A stretch of 64,000 bases of DNA from Usnea hakonensis (taxonomy: Eukaryota; Ascomycota; Lecanoromycetes; Lecanorales; Parmeliaceae), in assembly GCA_013423325.1 (NCBI GenBank), contig BLJB01000200.1:62001-126000 (forward strand). Reading direction: 5' to 3'. A program made the translations under genes and the position numbers. This document shows positions 54,192 through 64,000 of the stretch, piece by piece. The number at the start of each line of letters is the position of its first letter. The first letter of the stretch is position 1. Under the pieces are notes generated by a model that saw nothing but the letters and a program-made list of their open reading frames with translations, did no database searches and was not told where the DNA came from.

Positions 54192-56362
54192 TTACAGATG
54201 AGAAAGACTCTCATCCATATCCTCCGTATTCCAGACCCCTTGCCTATTGCCATCGATTTCTTCCGGCATAAGAAGTACATCGCCATTCGTCATCATATCT
54301 TCGTCATGGAGGTACAAAGTCTGGCCAGGGCTAGTGGCTAGAAGCTTCATCACTGCTTTGAGCTTTCTATGGGCGAGGAGTTGAATGAGTCTTTGCCAGA
54401 CGTGAAGGAGATCCTCGACTCCGTTCGCCGATTCATACAATGATATTCCATCGATCACGCAGAAGATGATCATATCCTTAGGTAGCTGGATGACAAGGTT
54501 TTGGAAGACTTTGCATAAGGTCTTCACGTCATCTTCCGCTAGTAGTTGAAGTTTCTCTTGCACCAAGAAAGACAGATCGAAATGTACGTGCTTCTGTCTG
54601 GCTTGCAGCAGCAATTGCCCTATCAAGCTTATCATCATGCTTTGTGCGTTTGACCTATCATCGGTACTGGGATCTATGTGAAGACCGCAGAAGTAGCTAA
54701 CGACGATGACAGACTTAGCTGCGACGAACAGGTGCGTCATATGCGCGCAGAACAGCGATAGAGGCGACGTGTCCTCCATTGGATCCGAGTTGCCGTTTAT
54801 TAGAATAACACGGGAGCTTTTGACTTCGAGCCATGACTGGAACTCTTGTGCACTCATCGCCCATGACGCTCGATCTATGGCAATCGGATCCAACTCGTCA
54901 GCCAGCTCAAGACAATGTTCAATGTCAAGCACTGGAGAAATTTGACCGTATCTCATGATCTTGAGTACCTTCCCAGGTCTAAGACCTTTGGTGTATCAGC
55001 TCAAGGTATGTAACAAGCACAAATTATACGGAAAACAATGAGTACGGAAATATGCAAACCTAATTTATTCTTTGCTTTTGGTGGAGAATCTCGCGGTGAG
55101 CATTCCAATGCCCGCAAATGATCTCGGTCGCTGGACTCTTCTGTACCCACTTCGGCAGTCAATGAGAAAACTAATCATCATGATTAGTCTTGGTCGTTGT
55201 AATGGGGCCTTTGAATGTCGTACCTTGCCCAGTGCGTCTATCAACTAGTGGGTTGCTTTGGAAGAGTCGATAAAGAGCCTGGGGTAGATTGTTCGCCACT
55301 TGGAGTAGCGACAGAATTTTCTCATTTACTTTAACCACATTGTGGTCCATCCTTAAGACCGTTTGATCGACGCTGCAGAGGCGCTCTTGCAGGCACTGAC
55401 TGGCTTCTTCTTTGATTTTCTTTGCCAGCGTCTTGATGTCTTGGATGCTCTCGGTAAGAGTTGCCTCATACACACTTCCTTGTACAAATGTCCTCATAGT
55501 TTTGACTGGGCACAAGGTTTTAGCGCATTCGCGGTTTGGAGATCTGTGGATGATATACCCAGTGACTTCCTTTCAAAGTATTCCAGAATGAGTCGAAGCG
55601 AAACAAGGACGGCCTTGAACAAAGCGGCTGTTGCCTGGTTCAACCTGCGCGCTGGGTGAACCCTGTAGATATCGATGTACATCTCGGCACGCGCGACGAT
55701 GTCTGGAATATCTTCTATTGCCTGTAAGACACATTCACGAACCTTGGACATTTCGCATGCAGTCTGGATATACGCGGCACGAGGTGAGCTCGAGACTTTA
55801 GCTACGGAAGCATTGGTGGGAAGCTTACCTGGAGAATGACATGAAAGGAGCCGCTGATTATGGATCCGTAATCACCATCTGGCAGAACATGTAGCCAATT
55901 GTCAAACATTGCGCCGTTGTCTCCAAGCTTTCGAAGACACTTCCTGAACTGACCGAACACGCCGGTCACCTTTTCATACTTGTACCGATGCTCCGCCCGT
56001 TTGATCAACTCCAAGACCTCCGGCCAAGAACATTCGCGAACGTTGATCTTCTTCCCACCATTTTCAATTTTCTGTTTCGACTGGAAATCTTCCAAGACGG
56101 TCAAAAACTTATCGCGCTCGTCGGTAGCCTCAATCCAGATTTTTGATCTTCATTTCAGATTAGAGGAATCGCACTGAGTAGCTGGAAACGCATGGACGAA
56201 CTTAACGAGTGTTTCGTGACCCGAGGGTCCCGCGCCCACTCGCATCTGATCATTTTCTGCATCAAAGTGCACCTCTCTCGCTCCCGGTAGCTCCACTCTA
56301 TTTGCGACAAAGTCGGCAGGGTCGTTTACCGGACGATTCCGCTGGATGGTAAATTTTTGCAT
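54192..56362 (-). pseudogene. DUF7708/STAND-like NTPase-related gene with two frame breaks
   Basis: Minus-strand segments are 56362-55829, 55763-55224, 55170-55060 and 54985-54192. The first part contains ELPGAREVHFDAENDQM and KIWIEATDERDKFLTVLEDF, then CLRKLGDNGAMFDNWLHVLP, CEMSKVRECVLQAIEDIPDI, AEMYIDIYRVHPARRLN and ALFKAVLVSLRLILEYFERK. This fits the DUF7708 region of fungal STAND-like proteins. The last segment has VILINGNSDPMEDTSPLSLF, VIVVSYFCGLHID and MMISLIGQLL, the NTPase-like part without a standard Walker A. TGA at 56152-56150 interrupts the otherwise continuous first segment, and a one-base shift is needed near 55505-55520. It is probably a pseudogene; an alternative is two sequence errors. 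It lies head-to-head with the AAA+ gene. Confidence 0.65.
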
Positions 56363-56771
56363 CTCGGGCTAAGAAAAACCCAGGGTACGGAGCTCACTTA
56401 GTGACGTTCAAGTGAATAAAAGACTCGTACAATCTAAGGATATAATCGATCAAGAAGTCTTACAGACAATAGCTTTTTCGCCTAAGGTCAGGATTGAGCC
56501 AGGCAATTCTGCCATCCATACCTCAGGAATGGTTATCTTGTGAATCGCGCATTCTATTCTGGACCAGTACTGTGGGAAAATAAAGCGGACTGTGGTAAGT
56601 GTGCCATGTCCGTGGCAATCATGAAGTTCCACCAAGCCTGAAGATTACACGCACTCCTCGGCCTGTCGCCCATAAGTCAAAGGCTGAGTCCGACGGTCTT
56701 CCAAAGTTTCAGACCCCTATTTTCTGTCCCAGCCTCGAAAGCTTTGCCATAGGCTGAAGCTGCTTAGAGAC
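56363..56771. promoter_or_regulatory. Short divergent promoter between the STAND-like and AAA+ genes
   Basis: Only about 410 bp separates the two start codons. A minus-strand frame at 56635-56450 could be an upstream exon of the STAND-like gene but has no clear splice link. The close head-to-head layout allows shared control. Confidence 0.45.
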
Positions 56772-59700
56772 ATGTCTTCATTGCCATCCCCAATCACGAA
56801 ATCGGCCGAAGGCAAAGCGAATCTTACAGCCGAGATCACTCCAACGGAGGAGGATGGGGCGAGGAAAGAGCGCTCAATGCCGCAGCCAATTCTGGAGCCT
56901 AGTCTCCATCACCTCAAGCCTACCACATTTACAACAAGCGAAGAAGACGCGTCTGGCGCGGATTCTACAAACCAGACAGCTGCAAAAGCTGCGACTGAGA
57001 CTTTGGAGAAGAGCTCACAAAGCGAAAAGATCGAGGCAGGCTCCAATGCGATTGTAGGGAGTGGTGGTATGGACACCACCACGGCAAATCAGACTGACGC
57101 ACAACTTGACTCAGATTCGAAAGAGAAGGCTAAGAGTGAGAAGCAAGATCAGGTGTCCTGCGGAGAAGAAAATAGTAATGAGGATAGCCAGGACACTGAC
57201 GATAGCGGAGAAGAGTCCGATGAGTCAGATAGCGTAGTCTATACCGCGGAGAGACGAAACCATGACAGAAGAAGAGCAAAAAGCCGTGTAAAACACTTTG
57301 GTCCATATTTCAGGAGCGTTGAACACCGAATGAGACTTTTCGAAGAAGAGCTCGAGAAACTGAAAGGGGATAACACAATGGCCAAAGCCGAGCCTCAACT
57401 ACTTGTGAAAAAAAGTCCCTCACTCGTCTCGGAACCTATCGAGAAAACTCCTGCAGCCGTCTCAAAAATCATCCCAAGCATTCGGAGAATGAAATGGGCC
57501 GACTTCAAGCCGTCTGAGCGGTCCAAGGATTCACAAAAGCTCTCTCAGCGATATACTTGGGACAGGCTCAAGATCCGCCCGAACCTCCAGGAAGAAATGG
57601 AATCTAAACCCACAAAAGAGTCTGGCAATCAGCAGGACGGGACTCCTGGCACAATGATCAAAGACCGACACCATGTTCTGGAAGTCCTCGTTGAAGATCC
57701 TGGAGCGAGCAAAAGGCGTCGGGTAAGGAAACAGATTGACGACGGAACTATCGCAAAAGGTTCTAGCCAAAAAGCAAAAACATATCAAAAAGGTGACACC
57801 ACAGTTAGCCAACCCTCGTCAGTGATAGAAACGCCCATCTTGCAGTGTCCAGAAAGAGTAAGAATCTGCTCTATGCCTCTTCTGCAAATTTTGGGCCGCC
57901 TTATTGATCTAGATATTTGGTCAGACTCTCACCTTTCAAGTGTTTTGTACTCTACGAAGCAGAAATTCGTGTAGCCTTGAACAATCTGGAAAAACGATGG
58001 CAGACTACGGGCCAAACTACGCCGATGGAGCAGACGAGCGAGCGAGAGAAGGAGGACCAAAACACCGAGGCTGGCAGATCCAACGACAAAGGTTCTCAGA
58101 ACGATGATACAGAAACCAACGACGTATCATTGGACCTAGCCGAGAAGACAGATACATTTGAAGCACTAGAGCATCTGCGCCTTCTCGTTGAATTTTTGGA
58201 TAATGATCTGAAATCCACGTTCGCTTTACGCAGACAGATCAACTCTAAAAAGGACTGTCCTATCGCTTTCTCGGATCTCTGGCATCTGTACGAGCACGGC
58301 CAAGAGGTTCGAACCCCAAATGTCCAAATACAAGTCTACAGGGTCGCTAAGTTCACTGGGGGGCGGGATCTCGTAAGTGAGTACGTAGAAGACCACAGAC
58401 TTAGAGTTCCCTCGTCATGCATTGAAAGACAAGGTAGCAAAGGTGCCTTCTTCGTTGAGTGCTACAGCTATGACTTCAACGGCACACAGTATGGTCCAGT
58501 ACGCACCATGTTCGAGATTCGTAGGTACGAGGGTCTAAGATACATCACGTCGCTTCCTGTTTACCCTTTGTGGTTTGATTCTGATCCCCAGAGAGAGAGA
58601 ATCCGAATGGCTCGACGAGGTGAGAAATTCATGGCACTTGCACAGATTAACCGGTCAGCCCACAAGAGCTATCGTGGACTCAGCCTGGATGAGCATGCTG
58701 AAGAGGTTAGCTGGTCTATTATCTTTCGACGTCATTATACTAAGCAGGTCTAGATTGAGTCGCCGATCATCGTAGACTTTCAGCTTGCGACTACTAAAGG
58801 CAAGATACAGGCTCCGTCAATCGGTTTCCAGAGTGAACTCGACTATGATCCCCGTGAATACTGGGAGAATCAGAAGGCTTGTTGCTTCGAATCATGTAAA
58901 TCCCTCGAATTAATACATGGGGATACTTCCTGGTTTGATTTCCCGTTGAGCGAAAACTTCTTAAAAGACCAAAAACAGCACATGGCACCAGTGGAGGATC
59001 CGGAAGAACTTGGCGAGGACGAGCGAGTTTTACTTCCCTACTCTTTGCGCGGGTTCGTGCTACGGAGTAAGAAATGGAGGATATTCGATATCGACAATAT
59101 AGAGGATATCAAATATAACAGCGGGTTCGATGATCTGGTCCTACCACCAGGACACAAAGATACTGTGGAAGCTCTTGTGAACAGGCACTCGCGGTCCATC
59201 GAGGCCGCTGCTACTAAATCAGAGGTCAAGACGTCGATGGATTTGGTCACGGGCAAAGGCAAAGGCCTGATTATCCTGCTACATGGCGCCCCAGGAGTTG
59301 GCAAGACTTCAACCGCGGAGTGCGTGGCCGAGAAGACTGAACGGCCATTGTTCGCCATCACGTGTGGCGATTTAGGCGAGAGCGCCATTGAGGTTGAGGA
59401 GAATCTTGAAAAGAATTTTTCATTGGCCCACAGATGGGGCTGTCTGCTGTTGCTTGATGAAGCTGATGTCTTCCTGTCTCTGAGAAGTCAGACCGACTTA
59501 CGACGTAATGCCATTGTGTCTGTGTTCCTAAGGACACTAGAGTACTACAGCGGTATTCTTTTCCTGACAACGAATCGAGTTGGTACCCTCGACCCAGCCT
59601 TCAAATCACGAATTCACGTGAGTTTATATTACCCAAATCTGACCAAGAAAGCGTCTTCCGAGATTTGGAAGAAGCATATTCAAAAAGCCAAAGACTACTT

Positions 59701-60565
59701 TGAAAACAAAGAGAAGAAATACTCTCTTCGAAAACGTGAGATTATCGAGTTTTCAAAACGGCATTTCAAAGATCTCAGCGGCCAAGGATCCGGTCCGTGG
59801 AATGGCCGCCAGATTCGGAATGCCTTCCAAACAGCCATTGCTCTCTCGGAATACGAAGCGGCTCTCAATGGTGGCAACCCGGAGCTTACAGAACGGCATT
59901 TTGAAAAGGTCGCCAAAGTGAGTAGCGACTTCGACAAATACTTGAGATTGACGCATGGTCGTAGTGAGAGTCAAATGGCAGAGGCGTCCAAGATTCGAAC
60001 AGATAATCCCGACAAAACTGGGAGGATGAAAGCAGCAATCGTATCGCGTCAGCTCCCACGGGGTCAACCCAATTCAGAGGATGAATCTAGTGACAGCGAT
60101 AGTGATAGCTCAGAACCCTATTCCGACGACGCATCCAAGACAAGCAGCTCCGAGGAGATGCCGCCAGTCAAGGCCAGCAAGAAGATGGAGAAGAAGCAGA
60201 GAGCACGCTCAAAAGATGAAGCGCCTTCGATCAAGAAAACCAAGAAAGAAAGAGCGAGACAAGAATCTTCTTCTGAAGAAGAAGCTACGATCAAGAAGAA
60301 GAGCAGGAAGGAGAAAGCTAAGCATGAATCGGCGGCCGAGGAAGAGTCACCAACAAAAAAAACCAAAAAGGGAAAGGCAAAGCAAGAGTCTATTTCCGAT
60401 GAGGAACCTCCGCCTGCTACGAAGAAAAGCAAGAAGGACAAAGAGAGCAGGATGAAGAGGAAGGAATCTTCCAGTGATGAGGACGAGCAAGAGGGCGAAG
60501 GAGATGAAGAAGGCTGCAAAAGAAACAAAAGGAAAAGAGAAGGAAAAGGAAAAGGAAAAGGCTAA
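56772..60565 (+). CDS. Large AAA+ ATPase with DUF7025-like region
   Basis: The model is exons 56772-57844, 57913-58705 and 58754-60565, 1225 codons. The second intron (48 nt, TACTAAGC branch site, GTCTAG acceptor) is convincing and removes a TAG. The first intron is weak, and a one-base shift near 57905-57925 would explain the join as well. The order is: acidic/charged N-terminus; coiled region FRSVEHRMRLFEEELEKLKG; DUF7025-like part (PFKCFVLYEAEIR, YSYDFNGTQYGP, RRYEGLRYITSLPVYPL); AAA+ domain with Walker A GAPGVGKT at about 800-807, Walker B LLLLDEAD at about 853-860 and TTNRVGTLDPAFKSRIHVSL with sensor Asn and Arg finger; then a long Lys/Glu/Ser tail of SSSEEE/KKxKK repeats. It is probably a nuclear or chromatin-associated remodeller. 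Substrate unknown. Confidence 0.82.
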
Positions 60566-61198
60566 GAGTACATCGAAGACGTTCAACTAGCGACTTGAGA
60601 TGAAAGGATTTCTCAGACAGAATGTGTATCCAATTTGTGGCCCTAGATTTCACTCTTTCCTATTCACTTTGCTTATCGAGCCAGCCATTTATTGTTATTT
60701 CACTCACAATTAGATATGTTATAGCTTCGAAAATAAAGCTCTTCGGTGCATCCACATCTTGCATATCCGTCATTTTCTTTTAGCCCGCTTACGAATAATT
60801 GCCCCCATAGGATTTGAGCCTGCCCCGTACACTGTTTTGTATACTGTGTCATCTATAGGGTAATAGTATCAGTAATAGTACCAGCAGCAGTGCTTGTCAG
60901 GTACAGCCTCCAGGCTCTATACTTGAGTGTAGCTTCAAGTAGTGCTGCGATAGTGATAGGAGGGTGTGTTTCTCTATGATTATTTGTATGGGATGGGATG
61001 GTATTAGAGATTGGGTAGTTTTTCTCTACGAATTCATTGTGACGCGCCTATGAGGAAGCAGATTCCCTATGGACAGTCTTTTCATCTATAGGGGTGATAT
61101 CTCTTCTGCTCGAGCGCAGAATTCCGCAACCTAGACACCCGAAGTTTCTCCGTCTTATTCAACCGGCTCGTCAATTTCTTCAGCTCGTCCAAACTCTC
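60566..61198. other. Intergenic with SINE-like repeat copy 2
   Basis: It lies between the 3' ends of the AAA+ gene and the minus-strand F-box gene. It contains the dispersed repeat at 60801-60920. No gene is seen. Confidence 0.6.
60801..60920 (-). repeat. tRNA-derived (SINE-like) dispersed repeat, copy 2
   Basis: It resembles 3130-3236: a degraded T-arm-like end (minus strand AGGCTCAAATCCTATGG), TACTGTGT, repeated AGTATCAGTAATAGTACCAG, CAGCAGTGCTTGTCAGG and a CCAGGCT end. It is more diverged than copy 1 at the B box. Confidence 0.55.
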
Positions 61199-62581
61199 TC
61201 AATCTTCATAATCCTTGAAAGAGAAGCGAATGCCTACGGGTGAGCAATCATTGTGAAAGTCCCGCGCCACTTCATCGATCCCCGACAAGTCAACGAACGA
61301 ATCTTCAAGATAAAACAAGCCAAACTCAGCGGTCAAGCTGAACTCCTTGACTCCCAAGAGTCCTGCTGCCTTGTAAGAGATGAGGTCATCAACAATTGGT
61401 CGATAGCGTTTCAAAACGAATTGGGTTGTCCAGTCAACGACATCCTCCCCAAAGTCATGGATCGTGAGCTTCTCCAAGCCTTGCGGCAACCAGAGTGTCC
61501 AGTTGTTCTTGGCAACATAAGGCTTTGGGAGTAGCATTCGCCAATCCACGTCAAGCTCTTTGAGGACGTTGAAGTCTTGAAAGACAAGATTCGGGATGGC
61601 CAGGTAACAGGACGTGTGGAATGACAGTTTCGTGAGTGTGTTTCTGTAGCAGCTCATGAGAACGCCGAGTAGGACCGCGAGGTCAAAATTTTCCGGCTTA
61701 CGGATTGATCCTCGAGAACAAAAGCTCTTGAGACCTTGGAGAGAACCGACATAGTCAAAGAACGCCGGGTCCGTGATGTCTACTTGCCGGAGCCTCAATT
61801 CTTTGACTGTATTAGGTGGAGAGTGACGCTGCGCCCATAGGAATTGGGCGCTGGGGGACAAGATGTTGTCCGCATTCCATATAGCTAAGCTGTGCAAGCA
61901 GGGTGGAGCTGTCATCCGAATGATCTCGGTTATCGTACGACCCCGACCTTTTTCGAAGACGCCTACGTCTTCAAGCTTCGTGGGTACCGGATCCGTAACT
62001 ATCCCAACCCGATTTCCAGCGTCCCCTCGCCATGACCAACAGAAAGAGAGCGAATTCAGGTTTGGCAAAAGAGGAAAAAGTAAAGCAATGGCTACATCAG
62101 TGTTTGAGCAGGCCATGAGGTTGGTACATTCCCATTGCCGCCGAGGTTCGTGTACTCCCGTTTCCCGAAGATAAATGTCCAAGATATTGTTCAGATGGTT
62201 CGTTTCGATGGTCTTGGCGGCTTTCCAGAGAATATGAAAGATTTCCTCGTTGGCCAACACGTCTTGAATTCCCCAGCTGTCGACGTTGACATCTTTGCGC
62301 AGAGCACCAAATTTCATCTTTCGCACATATCTTGCAACGCGCCGATCCGCCGCCAAAGCTCTAAGGAAAGATCCAACATCCTCCAGGTCGTGTATAACAA
62401 AGTACTTCTGGATGGCTGACCGATGCTCTTGCAGGATGGAAAGGCTACCGTCACTCTTTTTCCTGCTGGCCTGCTCATGAACAGCTTTGCAACATTGTGC
62501 GAAATTCTCCAAATCTTCTGGCAACACAAAGGGTAGGATGTATTCGATGATCTCTTTGGGAACGGCAGAGAAGCTTGTCAT
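61199..62581 (-). CDS. F-box protein with leucine-rich-like C-terminal part
   Basis: This is a single exon of 460 codons from the ATG at 62581. The N-terminus VPKEIIEYILPFVLPEDLEN followed by FAQCCKAVHEQA is an F-box (LPxEIxxxIL...CK). The rest has recurring Leu patterns (LPNLNSLSFCW, TVKELRLRQVDI, LKELDVDWRML, GLEKLTIHDFG) as in fungal F-box proteins with LRR-like solenoids. It probably recruits a substrate to an SCF ubiquitin ligase; the substrate is unknown. Many such genes are lineage-specific in Leotiomycetes and Sordariomycetes. No signs of damage. Confidence 0.8.
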   Translation of the reverse strand: MTSFSAVPKEIIEYILPFVLPEDLENFAQCCKAVHEQASRKKSDGSLSILQEHRSAIQKYFVIHDLEDVGSFLRALAADRRVARYVRKMKFGALRKDVNVDSWGIQDVLANEEIFHILWKAAKTIETNHLNNILDIYLRETGVHEPRRQWECTNLMACSNTDVAIALLFPLLPNLNSLSFCWSWRGDAGNRVGIVTDPVPTKLEDVGVFEKGRGRTITEIIRMTAPPCLHSLAIWNADNILSPSAQFLWAQRHSPPNTVKELRLRQVDITDPAFFDYVGSLQGLKSFCSRGSIRKPENFDLAVLLGVLMSCYRNTLTKLSFHTSCYLAIPNLVFQDFNVLKELDVDWRMLLPKPYVAKNNWTLWLPQGLEKLTIHDFGEDVVDWTTQFVLKRYRPIVDDLISYKAAGLLGVKEFSLTAEFGLFYLEDSFVDLSGIDEVARDFHNDCSPVGIRFSFKDYED

Positions 62582-64000
62582 AATGGTAGAAGGTGAGCAA
62601 TCGGCCCAGCACTATGTTGTGGTTGATTCTTAGTGATGGATCTGGGGGTGTCATGGGAGAAACATCGTTGTCGTGAGGTCCCACTAGACTACTATGATGA
62701 CTACTATGAGGTTGACCCGACGATGGTATAAAAAAGTGAAAAAGTGGAAATTCTCCGGTAAGTACCCCTGCAGTTCCGGAATATTGACGCTCAGTTCACG
62801 TACACTTATCTTTGCTCATCCGACCGGCCTATCATTCTGGTCTTACGGGCTTCTGGGCACCAGTAGCTGTGTGTACCAAAGCTAGACACCAAAAAAGTCA
62901 CAGAACATCTAGTCGCTATTTGTGTCCTTGCTATACTACGCCCAACATCTTCCAAGAAAAAGACACTCTTGTCCCGTTCCGTGCTGTCTATGCATATCAC
63001 ATTTGGAGGGATATAAGACCAAAACAACGACAAACTTGTTCAATCAATATAGGAGCTCCAAGCCGTTAACGCATCTCTCCCTCTTCTTCTAACGGCATCT
63101 CCAGCACATCAACTCATGCATAGCCATCAGGCACCACCAATAAAACCTACAGCTACCATACTCTGCCCCTTAACTCTTTACAACGCAATCCAATATCTAA
63201 ATAAGCCCTTACCCCTCGAAAATAAGTACCTCTTCCTTTTTCTTTCCTCACATCTCTCTCCTTCCCCCCTTTTTTCCCTTTCTTCCTCTCCTCTCCTCCT
63301 TTCCACTTAAGCTAGTACTAAATAATACAAAGCTACAAGGAATTTACTTCTACTGACTAAAAATCTCGTTATATTACATTTTAATATAGGAAGGGTTCAG
63401 AGAGCAGCAGGAAAAAAGGGGGATTAGGAAAAGAAATCTGCTAACAAATTTTCAATACTCTACAACCATCAATCTCCACCTCCCCCCACCATCGCCACGC
63501 ATCTATCCGAAATCCCCAGCACCCCTCACCCCACCCCCACCCCATAAACAACAACACCATCCATGCAAACCCCTCCCTCTCCCTCTCCCCCTCCCCTCTC
63601 TCCCCCAGCACCAAACCCACACCAAACCCCCCTCCCCCCCCCTCCCAAACATACTAATCCAGCAATCTCCCTCCCTCCCTCCCATCCCATCCCAGCAAAA
63701 GTAGATCCATATCGTAATCGCGTACCCGCCTTTAGGGGCCGCGAACACAATCTAACACCTTCATAAACTAAAAAGAGTACTCAAGACGCGCGAGTGAAAT
63801 AGAGACCGTTAAAGTTAAAGTAAAAGTTAGAGGGAAAGATGGGGTGGGGGGGGTGGAGGGGAGATGAGGTATTGAGATAAAATAATTTATAGGCGTTTGG
63901 ACATTGCGTAGGAGAGGAGAGGAGAGGAGAGGGTGAGGAGAGGAGAGGAGTGGGTTGGTTGGTTGTGACCTCCCCTACCCTCCACACCCCTCTCAGCATA
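62582..64000. other. Low-complexity end of window, no supported gene
   Basis: It holds CT-rich and C-rich stretches (63230-63300, 63470-63690), GGAGA repeats (about 63910-63950) and short TGG repeats. No telomeric repeat. Long proline or glycine frames only mirror the base composition. Confidence 0.6.

Overview
The window is nuclear DNA from a filamentous ascomycete (Pezizomycotina; a leotiomycete-like fungus is a guess). The evidence is many short GT-AG introns of about 46-100 nt, TRAC/TAAC-like branch sites, a HET-domain gene, a Zn2Cys6 regulator with a GYHVKTGCKTCK-type finger, an ascomycete laccase with a DSGL tail, a GMC flavoenzyme, a REI1 homologue and a DUF7025-type AAA+ ATPase. Exon boundaries were built by hand from splice signals, frame continuity and family motifs. 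Spans are genomic, and the exons are given in each entry.

Layout. 1-7.5 kb: the tail of an upstream gene, an F-box-like gene, a repeat island (tRNA-like dispersed repeat, GGTTCAA-rich block, hairpin) and a HET gene. 7.6-23.2 kb: a run of membrane and secreted proteins. These are two tail-to-tail paralogues with one membrane span and a fucose-lectin-like ectodomain, a Ser/Thr-rich one-span protein, a secreted Cys-containing protein, an ABM-like protein, a secreted HELLH metallopeptidase-like gene with a damaged or unusual 3' part, and a large Ser/Thr-rich secreted protein. 25.2-33.3 kb: a Zn2Cys6 transcription factor, an APC-family amino-acid permease and an AT-hook protein with a frame problem. 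33.7-34.6 kb: a decayed gene.

35.6-43.6 kb: a six-exon laccase, a BTB-like gene altered by repeats, and a secreted CDH-like GMC oxidoreductase. Laccase and GMC enzymes could act on the same phenolic and quinone pool outside the cell. 45.5-52.9 kb: an unknown secreted protein, REI1, a MITE with perfect 35-bp terminal repeats and an Ato/Ady2-type acetate transporter. 54.2-60.6 kb: a head-to-head pair of a DUF7708/STAND-like gene carrying two reading-frame breaks and a large AAA+ ATPase. 61.2-62.6 kb: an F-box gene. The window ends in low-complexity DNA.

No intact tRNA, rRNA, CRISPR array or biosynthetic cluster was found. Four NN gaps are present. Three sit beside homopolymers and one is inside the MITE, so local indels near them may be assembly errors.
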